From the NCBI GenBank assembly GCA_030429835.1, contig JAUIGC010000018.1:1-32287 (forward strand): a DNA stretch of 32,287 nucleotides, given 5' to 3'. Of this stretch, positions 8,442 to 17,237 are shown in pieces (within the stretch, counting starts at the first letter, position 1; the number at the start of each line of letters is the position of its first letter). Both the position numbers and the translations under genes were made by a program. This stretch comes from Bacteroidia bacterium. GTDB taxonomy: Bacteria > Bacteroidota > Bacteroidia > Flavobacteriales > Flavobacteriaceae. A model generated the notes under the pieces. The model did not search any database, was not told where the DNA came from, and saw nothing but the letters and a program-made list of their open reading frames with translations.

Positions 8442-9542
8442 TTATGCGAAAACTTCTTTCCAGCCAAAGGCCTCAATAATTTCCTCGTAAACCACTTTGC
8501 CGGAAACAATGTTCAATCCTTTTTCCAAGGAAGCATCTTTTTTACAAGCTTCTTCCCAGCCCAAATTAGCCAGTTTTAGGGCATAGGGCAAGGTAACATT
8601 CGTCAAGGCCATGGTAGAAGTATAAGGCACCGCCCCGGGCATGTTTGCGACGGAATAATGAACCACGTCGTCAATAATGTAAATGGGATCTTCGTGCGTG
8701 GTAGGCCTTGTAGTTTCAACGCATCCACCTTGATCAACCGCCACATCCACGATTACCGTTCCAGGTCGCATTTCCTTCAACATATCCCTTGTTATCAAGT
8801 TTGGTGCCTTGGCACCTTTTAGTAATACGCCTCCGATTATCAAATCGTGGGTCTTGATATGTTTTCTGATGTTGAATTCGTTGGAGAATTCGGTTACCAC
8901 ATGGGGTGGCATTACGTCGTTCACATAGCGTAACCGTTTCATATTGATGTCCAAAATGGTTACATGTGCTCCTAAACCGGCTGCCATTTTAGCAGCTTGT
9001 ATCCCCACAACACCGGCACCAAGTACCAACACCCTTCCGGGAGCTACACCAGGAACACCTCCTAAGAGTACACCCCGACCTTTGACAGGCTTCTCCAAAT
9101 ATTTGGCTCCTTGCTGAATGGCCATTCTTCCGGCTACTTCAGACATTGGGGTGAGTAGCGGCAAGGTTCCATCTTCATCCTCAACGGTTTCATAGGCGAT
9201 GCAAATGGCCTTTTGTTTGATCATGGCTTTTGTCAATGCTTCGCTGGAAGCAAAGTGAAAATAAGTAAACAGGATTTGTCTTTCCTGTATGAGTCCATAC
9301 TCTTCTTCTATCGGTTCCTTGACCTTTACGATCATCTCGCTCATGGCGTATACCTGTCCAATGGTATCCAAAATAACGGCCCCCGCCTGTTGATAATCCT
9401 TATTGAAAAATCCGCTTCCTTCTCCTGCCCCGGACTGTACATACACGGTATGGTCGTTCTTTACCAATTCAAAAACACCGGCCGGTGTCATACCAACCCT
9501 GCTTTCGTTGTTCTTAATTTCCTTTGGAATACCCACTATCAT
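8442..9542 (-). CDS. ald: Alanine dehydrogenase
   Basis: This cytosolic NAD-dependent enzyme interconverts L-alanine and pyruvate plus ammonia. It shows the canonical AlaDH features: VGIPKEIKNNESRVGMTPAG at the N-terminus with the substrate-binding Arg, the VKVKEP segment with the catalytic-site Lys, and a Rossmann loop LGAGVVGIQAAKMAAGLGAH. Late motifs are GGVLLKGAKAP and NMPGAVPYTST. The longest frame starts at TTG 9551; the ATG at 9542 gives MIVGIPKEIK, which matches the family N-terminus, so 366 aa is preferred. The longer substrate-domain similarity is to AlaDH rather than to the related lysine-forming saccharopine dehydrogenases. Its proximity to the Lrp/AsnC gene may be meaningful. It is monocistronic with a terminator downstream. 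Confidence 0.94.
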   Translation of the reverse strand: MIVGIPKEIKNNESRVGMTPAGVFELVKNDHTVYVQSGAGEGSGFFNKDYQQAGAVILDTIGQVYAMSEMIVKVKEPIEEEYGLIQERQILFTYFHFASSEALTKAMIKQKAICIAYETVEDEDGTLPLLTPMSEVAGRMAIQQGAKYLEKPVKGRGVLLGGVPGVAPGRVLVLGAGVVGIQAAKMAAGLGAHVTILDINMKRLRYVNDVMPPHVVTEFSNEFNIRKHIKTHDLIIGGVLLKGAKAPNLITRDMLKEMRPGTVIVDVAVDQGGCVETTRPTTHEDPIYIIDDVVHYSVANMPGAVPYTSTMALTNVTLPYALKLANLGWEEACKKDASLEKGLNIVSGKVVYEEIIEAFGWKEVFA

Positions 9543-9927
9543 AATGGTCAATTTTTAAATTATGGGGTAAAGGTGCGATAATTTTAATTTTTAGGAAATA
9601 AATATTCGATAAAAGGAGGGGTTAATTCAGTTAAAGTCTATTTTTTGACAACATACCCCGTTAAATTTAGGGATATGTTTAAAATAATATGTTTTTAAAA
9701 CAAAATACCCTCCAAATTCAATAGAAAGATTGAAGAAGGAGAGTATGATATTAAAAAATCTACTGCAGCCCATTTCAATTATAACATACTGCCTCCTCGA
9801 GCACTGTAGAGAGGTGCCCCGAATTGTCGAATATAAAATAGGGCCTCGAATTGAAGTCTATATTGAGAGTAATCGAAAGACTAGACCAGACAAAGAAATA
9901 ATAAAATTCGCTCTGCTTAAAAATGCC
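9543..9927. other. Long intergenic region between leuS and ald
   Basis: About 385 bp with no convincing gene. It holds the ald promoter, although no exact TAnnTTTG was found on the minus strand, and the DNA beyond the leuS stop. An 87-codon open frame starts at TTG 9730 and runs into leuS, but it shows no recognisable similarity or ATG-led start. One hairpin (listed separately) is the only clear structure. No RNA gene could be recognised. Confidence 0.5.
9701..9741 (-). terminator. Possible distal terminator of leuS
   Basis: CTCC/GGAG and TTCAAT/ATTGAA arms (9710-9713 with 9738-9741; 9717-9722 with 9729-9734) form a two-part hairpin with a 3-nt internal loop. The minus strand continues into T-rich sequence. 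It is about 190 bp past the leuS stop, so the assignment is weak. Confidence 0.35.
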
Positions 9928-12900
9928 CTAACCTACGATGTTTACAATTTTACCGGGAACCACAATGACCTTTTTGGGCGTTCTTCCCTGTAATTGTTGT
10001 TGGGTTTTTTCATGGGCCATCACGGCAGCTTCAATTTCCTCCTTGGTCATGTCCATAGGTAGTTCCAATGTAAACCGCATTTTTCCATTAAAGGAAATAG
10101 GATACTCCTTGCTGCTTTCTACCAGGTACTTTTCCTCGAATTTAGGGAAAGAAGCTGTAGCAATGGACGTAGTATGACCCAACTTTTCCCAAAGCTCCTC
10201 CGCAATATGGGGAGCATATGGAGAAACCAAAATAGCCAAAGGTTCCAAAATGGCGCTACTATTGCATTTTTGCGCGGAAAGTTCGTTGACACAGATCATA
10301 AACGTAGATACCGAAGTATTAAAACTGAAGTTCTCGATATCCTCCTCTACTTTTTTGATAGTCTTATGTAAAGTTTTGAGCGAATCTGCGGATGGAGCTT
10401 CCTCCGAAACATAGAATTCTCCATTAGGACCGGAGTGATATAGCCTCCAAAGTTTTTTCAAGAAGGAATGTACCCCGGTAATCCCTGCCGTATTCCAAGG
10501 TTTGGATTGTTCCAGAGGCCCTAGGAACATTTCGTACAACCGCAGACTGTCCGCTCCATATTCCTCGCAAATAGCATCGGGATTGACGACATTGTATTTG
10601 GATTTGGACATTTTTTCTACTTCTCGATGAGCATAAAATTTATCATCAGTAGACAATATAAATTTTGCTTGTTTAAATTCATCATTCCATTTTTTCAGAT
10701 TTTCCAAATTAACCGAATCATCAGAATTTACATATGATACATCAATGTGTATATTTGAATAATTGAATCGAAAATTTTCATTGTCCAAATCTTCATATTT
10801 TGGATAAACTTTTTTGATTTCATTTATGAAAAATGGTTCAAATCTACTTTTAGCAATATCCTCTCCGGATTGAATTTTCATAGTTCCTTTTCTCCAACTT
10901 CTTCCCTCATCATCAATAGTATACTCATTAGAATATTCACTTGAAACTTTTGTATCTCTTTTAGAAGTAAATATTGTGCATTTAGATTTTATCTTGTCAT
11001 CAAATCCGCTTACTTCAACTTCATTGAGTCTTTTTGCAAAAGCACTAGTCCCCGTAATCATTCCCTGGTTGATCAACTTTTTGGCAAACTCGTCCTTGGG
11101 GACCCAACCTTTATCAAACATAAATTTTTGCCAAAAGCGGGAATACAACAAATGCCCAGTAGCATGCTCGCTACCACCAATATATAGATCCACATCCTGC
11201 CAATAGTTAATGGCCTCCTGGGAAAAAATTTCCTCATCGTTATGCGGGTCCATATAGCGATTGAAATACTGGGAACTTCCGGCCCAACCCGGCATGGTGT
11301 TTAGCTCCAAGGCCCCACCCAACCTTCCCAAAGGGGAGGAGTTCTCAAACTCTTCTTTAGATACTACTTTTCCTTCATCACCATACTGCAACCAATGCCA
11401 TCTTTTGGCATTGCCCAATGGAGGTTCTCCTGTTTCTGTGGGTAGGTATTTGTCTACTTCGGGCAATTCCAAGGGCAAGAATTTTTCATCCAGCATCTGG
11501 GGCATACCATCCGCATCATAATAGACCGGGAAGGGTTCCCCCCAATATCGTTGCCGGCTGAAAACTGCATCGCGTAAACGATAATTCACCTTTCCTTTTC
11601 CCTGTCCTAGTTTTTCGAGTTCAAAAATGGCGCGTTTTACCGCTTTTTTGTAGGGTAGCCCGTTCAAGAAATCGGAATTGGCAATTACCGTATTATCCTT
11701 ATCGGCAAAAGCTTCCTCCGAAATATCCACCCCTTCGAATATATTGGGAATAGGAATATCAAAATGTTTTGCAAAATCATAATCCCGCTGATCGCCACAG
11801 GGAACGGACATCACAGCGCCAGTTCCATAACCCGCCAACACATAATCCCCAATCCAAATGGGCACGGGCTCTTTGGTGAAGGGATGCTCAGCATAGGCGC
11901 CCGTAAAGGCACCTGTGATGGTCTTAACATCCGCCATACGATCTCGTTCAGAACGTTTCGCCGTGGCCTCGATGTAGGCCTCAACCTCATCCTTTTGTTC
12001 TCGGGTGGTGATTTTGGACACCAATTCATGCTCCGGTGCCAAGGTCATAAAAGAAACTCCGAAAATGGTATCGGGCCGGGTGGTGAAGACTTCAATTTCG
12101 TATGGGTGATTGACCGGAGTCGAAATCACATTTTCGTCACTTCGGCTACGCTCAGTGACCGTATTGTTCAAAACTTTGAAAGTGACAGAAGCCCCCTCAG
12201 AACGCCCGATCCAATTGGTCTGGGAATCTTTTAAGGGCTGTGGCCAATCGATTTTGTCCAGTCCGTCCAATAGACGCTGGGCGTAGGCGGTTATCCGCAT
12301 ACTCCACTGGGTCATTTTCTTCCGAATCACAGGATGGCCACCACGCTCTGAAACCCCGTTTACAATTTCGTCGTTCGCCAAAACCGTACCCAAGGCAGGG
12401 CACCAGTTGACTTCGGTATCAGCTAAATACGTAAGTCTATATTTTAAAAGTAAGGCCTGTTTTTCCTTGGGGGAAAAGGCACTCCATGTTTCCGCCGTAA
12501 AATCAGGAGTGTCATCATCACACACCGCATTTACATTGGTATTTCCCTCCTTCTCAAAAATCTGAATAAGACTGTCTATGTTCTCTGCTTTATCGGCATC
12601 CGTATTATACCAGGAATTGAACAATTGAATAAAAATCCATTGCGTCCATTTATAATAACTGGGATCCGAAGTGCGTACTTCCCGGCTCCAATCAAAAGAA
12701 AAGCCCAACTGGTCCAACTGCCGTCTATAGGTCTTGATGTTGGTCTCCGTAGTAATCGCTGGGTGCTGCCCCGTTTGAATGGCATATTGCTCCGCCGGTA
12801 ATCCAAAGGAATCATAGCCCTGCGGATGTAGTACATTAAAACCCTTATGCCTTTTGTAACGGGCATAGATATCACTGGCAATATACCCTAACGGATGCCC

Positions 12901-13047
12901 CACATGTAGCCCTGCCCCAGAGGGATATGGGAACATGTCCAAGACATAGAATTTTTCCTTTTCGGAATCGTTTTCCGCCTTAAAGGTTTGGTTATCCGCC
13001 CAATATTTTTGCCATTTGGCCTCAATTTCGTTGAAATTGTAATTCAT
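9928..13047 (-). CDS. leuS: Leucyl-tRNA synthetase, with unusual internal segments
   Basis: LeuRS charges tRNA-Leu and edits mischarged tRNA. Class I motifs are present: HVGH at 48-51 (HIGH signature) and KMSKS at 812-816. The CP1 editing domain contains TTRPDTIFG, and the C-terminus shows the anticodon-binding and tail domains. At about 1039 aa it is longer than most bacterial LeuRS. Two oddities explain part of this. A palindromic repeat is read in frame as VTERSRSD (about 297-304). A stretch from about 670 to 809 has roughly 27% GC by hand count (10621-11040), against 50-65% in sampled flanks. Part of that stretch (IHIDVSYVNS... to HREVEKMSKS) is still recognisably LeuRS. The frame starts at GTG 13053, but ATG 13047 (MNYNFNEIEAKWQ) fits the family; ATG 13050 is also possible. 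The frame is intact, so the enzyme is presumably functional. Confidence 0.93.
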   Translation of the reverse strand: MNYNFNEIEAKWQKYWADNQTFKAENDSEKEKFYVLDMFPYPSGAGLHVGHPLGYIASDIYARYKRHKGFNVLHPQGYDSFGLPAEQYAIQTGQHPAITTETNIKTYRRQLDQLGFSFDWSREVRTSDPSYYKWTQWIFIQLFNSWYNTDADKAENIDSLIQIFEKEGNTNVNAVCDDDTPDFTAETWSAFSPKEKQALLLKYRLTYLADTEVNWCPALGTVLANDEIVNGVSERGGHPVIRKKMTQWSMRITAYAQRLLDGLDKIDWPQPLKDSQTNWIGRSEGASVTFKVLNNTVTERSRSDENVISTPVNHPYEIEVFTTRPDTIFGVSFMTLAPEHELVSKITTREQKDEVEAYIEATAKRSERDRMADVKTITGAFTGAYAEHPFTKEPVPIWIGDYVLAGYGTGAVMSVPCGDQRDYDFAKHFDIPIPNIFEGVDISEEAFADKDNTVIANSDFLNGLPYKKAVKRAIFELEKLGQGKGKVNYRLRDAVFSRQRYWGEPFPVYYDADGMPQMLDEKFLPLELPEVDKYLPTETGEPPLGNAKRWHWLQYGDEGKVVSKEEFENSSPLGRLGGALELNTMPGWAGSSQYFNRYMDPHNDEEIFSQEAINYWQDVDLYIGGSEHATGHLLYSRFWQKFMFDKGWVPKDEFAKKLINQGMITGTSAFAKRLNEVEVSGFDDKIKSKCTIFTSKRDTKVSSEYSNEYTIDDEGRSWRKGTMKIQSGEDIAKSRFEPFFINEIKKVYPKYEDLDNENFRFNYSNIHIDVSYVNSDDSVNLENLKKWNDEFKQAKFILSTDDKFYAHREVEKMSKSKYNVVNPDAICEEYGADSLRLYEMFLGPLEQSKPWNTAGITGVHSFLKKLWRLYHSGPNGEFYVSEEAPSADSLKTLHKTIKKVEEDIENFSFNTSVSTFMICVNELSAQKCNSSAILEPLAILVSPYAPHIAEELWEKLGHTTSIATASFPKFEEKYLVESSKEYPISFNGKMRFTLELPMDMTKEEIEAAVMAHEKTQQQLQGRTPKKVIVVPGKIVNIVG
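12136..12159. repeat. Short palindromic repeat inside leuS
   Basis: GTCACT (12136-12141) and AGTGAC (12154-12159) flank a 12-nt centre TCGGCTACGCTC. It is translated in frame in leuS as VTERSRSD. The arms plus the GCTACGCTCA core resemble dispersed palindromic repeats I remember from flavobacterial genomes; this could not be checked here. Only one copy was seen in the window. Confidence 0.6.
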
Positions 13048-13127
13048 CATCACAGTACTAAAAGTTTGACCAGTACGGGTTGCGCTTATTAAAAGTCGCC
13101 ACTCTAGGCCAGAATTTCGTTAGGGCA

Positions 13128-13135
13128 CAAAAATA
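13128..13135 (-). promoter_or_regulatory. Candidate -7 box for leuS
   Basis: The minus strand reads TATTTTTG, an exact TAnnTTTG match about 80 bp ahead of the leuS ATG. A -33 TTG was not found at the usual spacing. Confidence 0.35.
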
Positions 13136-13145
13136 GGCCTATTCG

Positions 13146-15116
13146 ATGAAAGTTGAAAAGATAATGACGAATTACAACCTTGATTCTGTACCGCCAAAAA
13201 ATGGACGCTTTCTATACCAAAACCGTATCTTTATTCCTGTGAATACAGCAAGTCCCAAATACTTACTTTGTTTTCTCCTGTTCCTTGCATTGACCTGCAT
13301 AGAAGCGAAGGCACAACTGGGATTTTGTACTGGGAGTTCCGGAGATCCTATTTTTACGGAGGATTTTGGGTCTGGTACCACGGATGGCCCTGAACTTCCG
13401 CCCGGCACCACAACCTATAATTTCACCACGGGGACTCCCAATGATGGGGATTATACCATTTCTAGCACTACCAATTATTTTGATTGGCAAAATGTGGAAG
13501 ACCATACGCCAGGTGACACCAATGGAAAGGCCTTTATCGTTAATGCCAGTTTTACGGCCGGGGAGTTTTATCAAAGACAAGTGATGGGGCTCTGCGAAAA
13601 TACCACCTATGAGTTTTCTTCTTGGTTGGTAAATTTACAGCCCCAAGGAGGGTGTGAGGGAAATAGCATTCCTATAAACGTACGGTTTCAGATATGGGAT
13701 GAGACGGACACAAATCTTCTGGCGCAGGGCGATACGGGCAACATACCGGCCAGAGCGTCCGCTATTTGGGAGCAATATGCCCTGGTATTTCAAACACTTC
13801 CGGGACAGACCTCCGTCATCCTTAGAATGAGAAACAACAGTAATGGCGGCTGCGGTAACGATTTGGCCATTGACGACATTGTCTTTAAATCTTGCGGCGA
13901 TTCCGTCACGGTCAATACAGACTTGGGCGAGGATAACCTGATAAGCTGTGAAAATCAAGGATCGGTTTCTGCGACTTTGGTGGCAACCCCGGACAATTCC
14001 ATATTCTCAACCCATGCTTACCAATGGCAGCAAAGTATGGATAACCAAAATTGGACCAACATACCTGGTGAGAACACCAATACCTTTACGACCCCAATGT
14101 TGAATACAACAAGTTTTTACCGTGTAAAGGTTGCAGAGGACCCCATTAATGTGTCCAACGACCTTTGTAATATTTTATCCGATGTATTTGAAATCAATAT
14201 TGTTCCCATACCTCCCCCTCCCATAAGTAATGGAGACATAGCCATTTGCGAAAATGAAATTCCGATTCTTTCGGTGCAGGATGTTTCACCATACACCATT
14301 AATTGGTACGATGCACCTACTGGCGGAAACCTTCTTTTGGAAAACAGTTCTACGTTCTCCCCAACGATTACGGGAACCTATTATGCAGAAACCAACTCCA
14401 CCGAAATTACATGCCCATCCAACTCCAGAACGGCAATTACCATGACCTTCAATCCATTACCACAGGTCTTTGACAGCAACCAATCTTTTTGTGAAGGTGA
14501 CATGGCCCTATTATCGGCAGAGATCGACAATGTCAGCTATGCCTGGAGTACCGGAGACACCACCAAGGAAATTACGGTAAATACGCCCGGGGAGTATTCA
14601 GTAACCGTAACGGATATCAATGGCTGCTCCAACACCAGAACCATTCAATTGGAACAGATAGATGTCCCCCAATTGGAAACCATTACTTCCAATGGACGTT
14701 CCATCATTATAAAAACCAAAAACCAAGGAGATTTTGAATACTCGTTAGATGGGATCAATTTTCAGGACAGTCCCATCTTGACGGACATAACCGGAGGGCG
14801 GTATACCATATCCATACGCGACAAAAACAATTGTGGTGTAATAACATCGGAATATATTCATGTGGTTGTTCCTAACTTTTTCACCCCCAATGGAGATACA
14901 GTCAATGAGGAGCTACAACCGGAAGGCATAGAATTCTACGAACAGGTAGAACTTTCGATATTTGACCGATATGGAAAGTTGTTAAAGTTCTCCAACGGCG
15001 ATAACGCCTCTTGGGATGGTAACTTTTTAGGCTCGCCCATGCCCGAAGATGACTATTGGTACCGTATTAAGTTGGACACTTTGGTCCTTAAAGGGCATTT
15101 TTCACTAAAGCGATGA
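13146..15116 (+). CDS. Secreted surface protein with T9SS type B sorting domain
   Basis: This 656-aa exported protein is probably attached to or released from the cell surface by the type IX secretion system. A signal peptide with hydrophobic core (about 39-50) ends at AKA/QL near residue 56. A lectin-like or adhesin-like beta domain follows (about 60-250, with IDDIVFKSCG at its end). Next come immunoglobulin-like modules: an AYQWQQS segment, then INWYDAPTGGN, then SYAWSTGDTTKEITV. The last ~83 residues (VVPNFFTPNGD..., IFDRYGKLL, W-D-G, P-DDYWYRI, KGHFSLKR) are the gliding-associated CHU_C/type B C-terminal domain. The signal peptide is preceded by about 35 residues from the ATG at 13146, which is long. 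A GTG at 13239 would give a normal signal peptide, so the true start may lie there. The ligand is unknown. Confidence 0.9.
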   Translation: MKVEKIMTNYNLDSVPPKNGRFLYQNRIFIPVNTASPKYLLCFLLFLALTCIEAKAQLGFCTGSSGDPIFTEDFGSGTTDGPELPPGTTTYNFTTGTPNDGDYTISSTTNYFDWQNVEDHTPGDTNGKAFIVNASFTAGEFYQRQVMGLCENTTYEFSSWLVNLQPQGGCEGNSIPINVRFQIWDETDTNLLAQGDTGNIPARASAIWEQYALVFQTLPGQTSVILRMRNNSNGGCGNDLAIDDIVFKSCGDSVTVNTDLGEDNLISCENQGSVSATLVATPDNSIFSTHAYQWQQSMDNQNWTNIPGENTNTFTTPMLNTTSFYRVKVAEDPINVSNDLCNILSDVFEINIVPIPPPPISNGDIAICENEIPILSVQDVSPYTINWYDAPTGGNLLLENSSTFSPTITGTYYAETNSTEITCPSNSRTAITMTFNPLPQVFDSNQSFCEGDMALLSAEIDNVSYAWSTGDTTKEITVNTPGEYSVTVTDINGCSNTRTIQLEQIDVPQLETITSNGRSIIIKTKNQGDFEYSLDGINFQDSPILTDITGGRYTISIRDKNNCGVITSEYIHVVVPNFFTPNGDTVNEELQPEGIEFYEQVELSIFDRYGKLLKFSNGDNASWDGNFLGSPMPEDDYWYRIKLDTLVLKGHFSLKR

Positions 15117-15268
15117 TAGTTATAGATTTTATGATTCATTGTATCTGTTAGTTTTTATTTTAATTAGTTGGTCAGATTTAATTCCCTATTCAACTTCTAG
15201 TTGAGTATCACGATTTGTTATGGCTCATTTCACATTACTTTTCTATTTTTACATCACTATCGGTTACT

Positions 15269-16147
15269 ATGAGCAAAGCATTTGAAAGATATCAAAGACG
15301 AAAATTGATTTCGTCCTATTTCTCGGTCGTATTGAGCATCGCCTTGGTGTTGTTTCTATTAGGTATTCTAGGGCTTTTGGTACTGAACACCAAAAAAATG
15401 GCCGACCGTTCCAAGGAACAGATTACCATATCCGTGTTTTTAAAGGAGAATGCCAAGGAAATGGAAGTAGAACAATTGCAAAAGACCTTGGCCATGTCAG
15501 AATACACCAAATCCGCCACTTATGTATCCAAGGAAGAGGCCGCCGCCCAACATAGTAAGGAAATAGGTGAGGATTTTGTGGACTATTTAGGTTACAATCC
15601 GCTCAAGAATTCCATTGATGTTAAATTGAACGCTGACTTTGTCACTTCAGAGAAGGTAGCGGAAATTGCCGCCACACTTGAGGAAAAAAGTTACGTGGAT
15701 GAAGTGAGCTATGACCGCGTATTGGTGGGCATGGTGGCCAAAAGCGTAGAAAAAATAGGTTTTTGGATCTTGGTTGCCAGTGCCATTTTCACCGTAATTG
15801 CGGTGTTACTGATCAATAGTTCCATACGGCTTTCCATTTATTCCAAACGATTTATCATCAAGACCATGCAAATGGTGGGTGCCACCAAAAGTTTTATCAG
15901 AAAACCGTTCATTTGGCAAAACATTAAATTAGGAATGTTAGGCGCCTTAATTTCCTTGCTGGCCCTTGGTGGTGTTCTCTATTATGTCAACACCAATTTT
16001 CAGGATTTAGGACTGTTGGAAGACCCTTTTATTTTAATTACTCTCTTGGTAGGCGTCTTTCTTTTGGGAATAATAATTTCCTTGCTCAGCACATACTTTG
16101 CCACCCAACGTTTCTTAAATTTAAGAACAGACGAATTATATTATTAA
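15269..16147 (+). CDS. ftsX: Cell division ABC-type protein FtsX
   Basis: FtsX is the membrane partner of the ATPase FtsE and links septal ring constriction to peptidoglycan hydrolase activation. The product (292 aa) has an N-terminal transmembrane helix (about 20-42), a periplasmic domain with the typical ITISVFLKENA start, and three C-terminal transmembrane helices with the MQMVGATKSFIRKPF cytoplasmic loop. The longest frame starts at TTG 15215; ATG 15269 (MSKAFERYQRRK) matches the family N-terminus and is preferred. ftsE is not adjacent, which is common in Bacteroidota. It heads a plus-strand cluster with DUF3098 (9-bp gap), uppP and truB. Confidence 0.93.
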   Translation: MSKAFERYQRRKLISSYFSVVLSIALVLFLLGILGLLVLNTKKMADRSKEQITISVFLKENAKEMEVEQLQKTLAMSEYTKSATYVSKEEAAAQHSKEIGEDFVDYLGYNPLKNSIDVKLNADFVTSEKVAEIAATLEEKSYVDEVSYDRVLVGMVAKSVEKIGFWILVASAIFTVIAVLLINSSIRLSIYSKRFIIKTMQMVGATKSFIRKPFIWQNIKLGMLGALISLLALGGVLYYVNTNFQDLGLLEDPFILITLLVGVFLLGIIISLLSTYFATQRFLNLRTDELYY

Positions 16148-16156
16148 ATTTGCCCT

Positions 16157-16420
16157 ATGAGCAAAAAGAACAAAGTGGAACAAAGCCCAAAACAAGAATT
16201 TATTTTTCAAAAGAAAAATTACCTTTTCATGTTCATAGGATTGGCATGTATGTCATTGGGCTTTATCTTGATGAGCGGCGGAGGTAGCGATGACCCTAAT
16301 GTCTTTAATCCGGAAATCTTCAACTTTAGAAGGATACGGTTGGCACCTACCCTTGTTTTGATAGGACTGGGAATAGAGGTCTATGCCATTCTTTTGAATC
16401 CACATAAAAAGAAAGCATAA
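16157..16420 (+). CDS. DUF3098 family small membrane protein
   Basis: The 87-aa protein has two transmembrane helices (about 23-40 and 63-80) separated by a short loop with SGGGSDDPN. It matches the Bacteroidota family DUF3098, whose role is unknown. It lies between ftsX and uppP with gaps of 9 and 1 bp, a conserved order that points to the division or envelope-synthesis machinery. Its TAA (16418-16420) is one base before the TTG start of uppP, suggesting translational coupling. The ATG at 16157 is the only sensible start. Confidence 0.85.
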   Translation: MSKKNKVEQSPKQEFIFQKKNYLFMFIGLACMSLGFILMSGGGSDDPNVFNPEIFNFRRIRLAPTLVLIGLGIEVYAILLNPHKKKA

Positions 16421-16421
16421 T

Positions 16422-17219
16422 TTGGATATTATTGATGCAATTATTCTCGGAATAGTTCAAGGGCTGACCGAGTTCCTACCTGTTTCTTCCAGCGGACATC
16501 TAGAATTGGGCAAGGCCATTTTAGGAGACAACTCCGTTCCTGAGGAAAGTTTGTTGTTTACCGTGATTTTACATTTTGCTACCGCATTAAGTACCATTGT
16601 GGTCTTCAGAAAGGATATTTGGGAGATTATAAGGGGGCTATTCCAATTTAAATGGAACGAAGAAAGCCAATTCACTGCCAAAATCATAGTTTCTATGTTA
16701 CCGGCCGTTTTTGTGGGCCTATTTTTTGAAAAACAATTGGAAGCCTTTTTTGGTGGCAACGTCATGTTCGTCGGCTTTATGTTGTTGATTACTGCCGTAC
16801 TATTATATTTTGCCGACAAAGCAAAGGATACGGGTAAAAAGGTAGGTTTTGGAAGTGCATTGATCATTGGTATCTCACAGGCCATTGCCATGCTACCGGG
16901 TATATCCCGAAGCGGGGCCACTATTTCGACTTCCGTGTTGTTGGGTGTAGACAAATCCAAATCCGCGCGGTTTTCCTTTTTAATGGTAGTACCCCTAATA
17001 TTTGGTAAGATTGCAAAGGACCTTATTGGAGGGGAACTCAATTTTAATGGCGAAAACAATATAGCTATGGGTGCAGGTTTTTTAGCGGCCTTCATTGCCG
17101 GATTGGTCGCTTGCACTTGGATGATACAACTTGTTCGCAAAAGCAAACTTTCTTATTTTGCTATCTATTGCCTAGTCGTTGGGTTAATCGCCATACTATT
17201 TGGTGTGACCAATTCTTAA
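16422..17219 (+). CDS. uppP: Undecaprenyl-diphosphatase (UppP/BacA), TTG start
   Basis: UppP dephosphorylates undecaprenyl pyrophosphate in the membrane, recycling the lipid carrier for peptidoglycan and other surface polymers; it can confer bacitracin resistance. The product (265 aa) carries both catalytic motifs: QGLTEFLPVSSSGHLEL at 13-29, with Glu17, and PGISRSGAT at 159-167. It is a polytopic membrane protein. The start codon is TTG at 16422: the frame begins one base after the DUF3098 stop, the protein then reads (M)DIIDAIILGIVQGLTE as in homologs, and the first in-frame ATG lies beyond the first catalytic motif. Weak initiation may be offset by coupling to DUF3098. Confidence 0.94.
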   Translation: MDIIDAIILGIVQGLTEFLPVSSSGHLELGKAILGDNSVPEESLLFTVILHFATALSTIVVFRKDIWEIIRGLFQFKWNEESQFTAKIIVSMLPAVFVGLFFEKQLEAFFGGNVMFVGFMLLITAVLLYFADKAKDTGKKVGFGSALIIGISQAIAMLPGISRSGATISTSVLLGVDKSKSARFSFLMVVPLIFGKIAKDLIGGELNFNGENNIAMGAGFLAAFIAGLVACTWMIQLVRKSKLSYFAIYCLVVGLIAILFGVTNS

Positions 17220-17237
17220 TTCACAAAAAATCTCATA

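Noticed and set aside
9730-9993. 87-codon frame running into leuS
   Set aside because: It starts at TTG, has no recognisable motif, and its end is antisense to leuS.
11764-12234. 156-codon frame antisense to leuS
   Set aside because: Shadow frame; the opposite strand carries conserved LeuRS sequence.
13048-13053. GTG or extra ATG starts extending LeuRS by one or two Met
   Set aside because: MNYNFNEIEAKWQ fits the family; the longer forms merely add Met residues, and ATG 13050 remains possible.
16457-17146. 229-codon frame antisense to uppP
   Set aside because: It lies wholly inside a well-supported gene on the other strand and shows no domain; it is a shadow frame.
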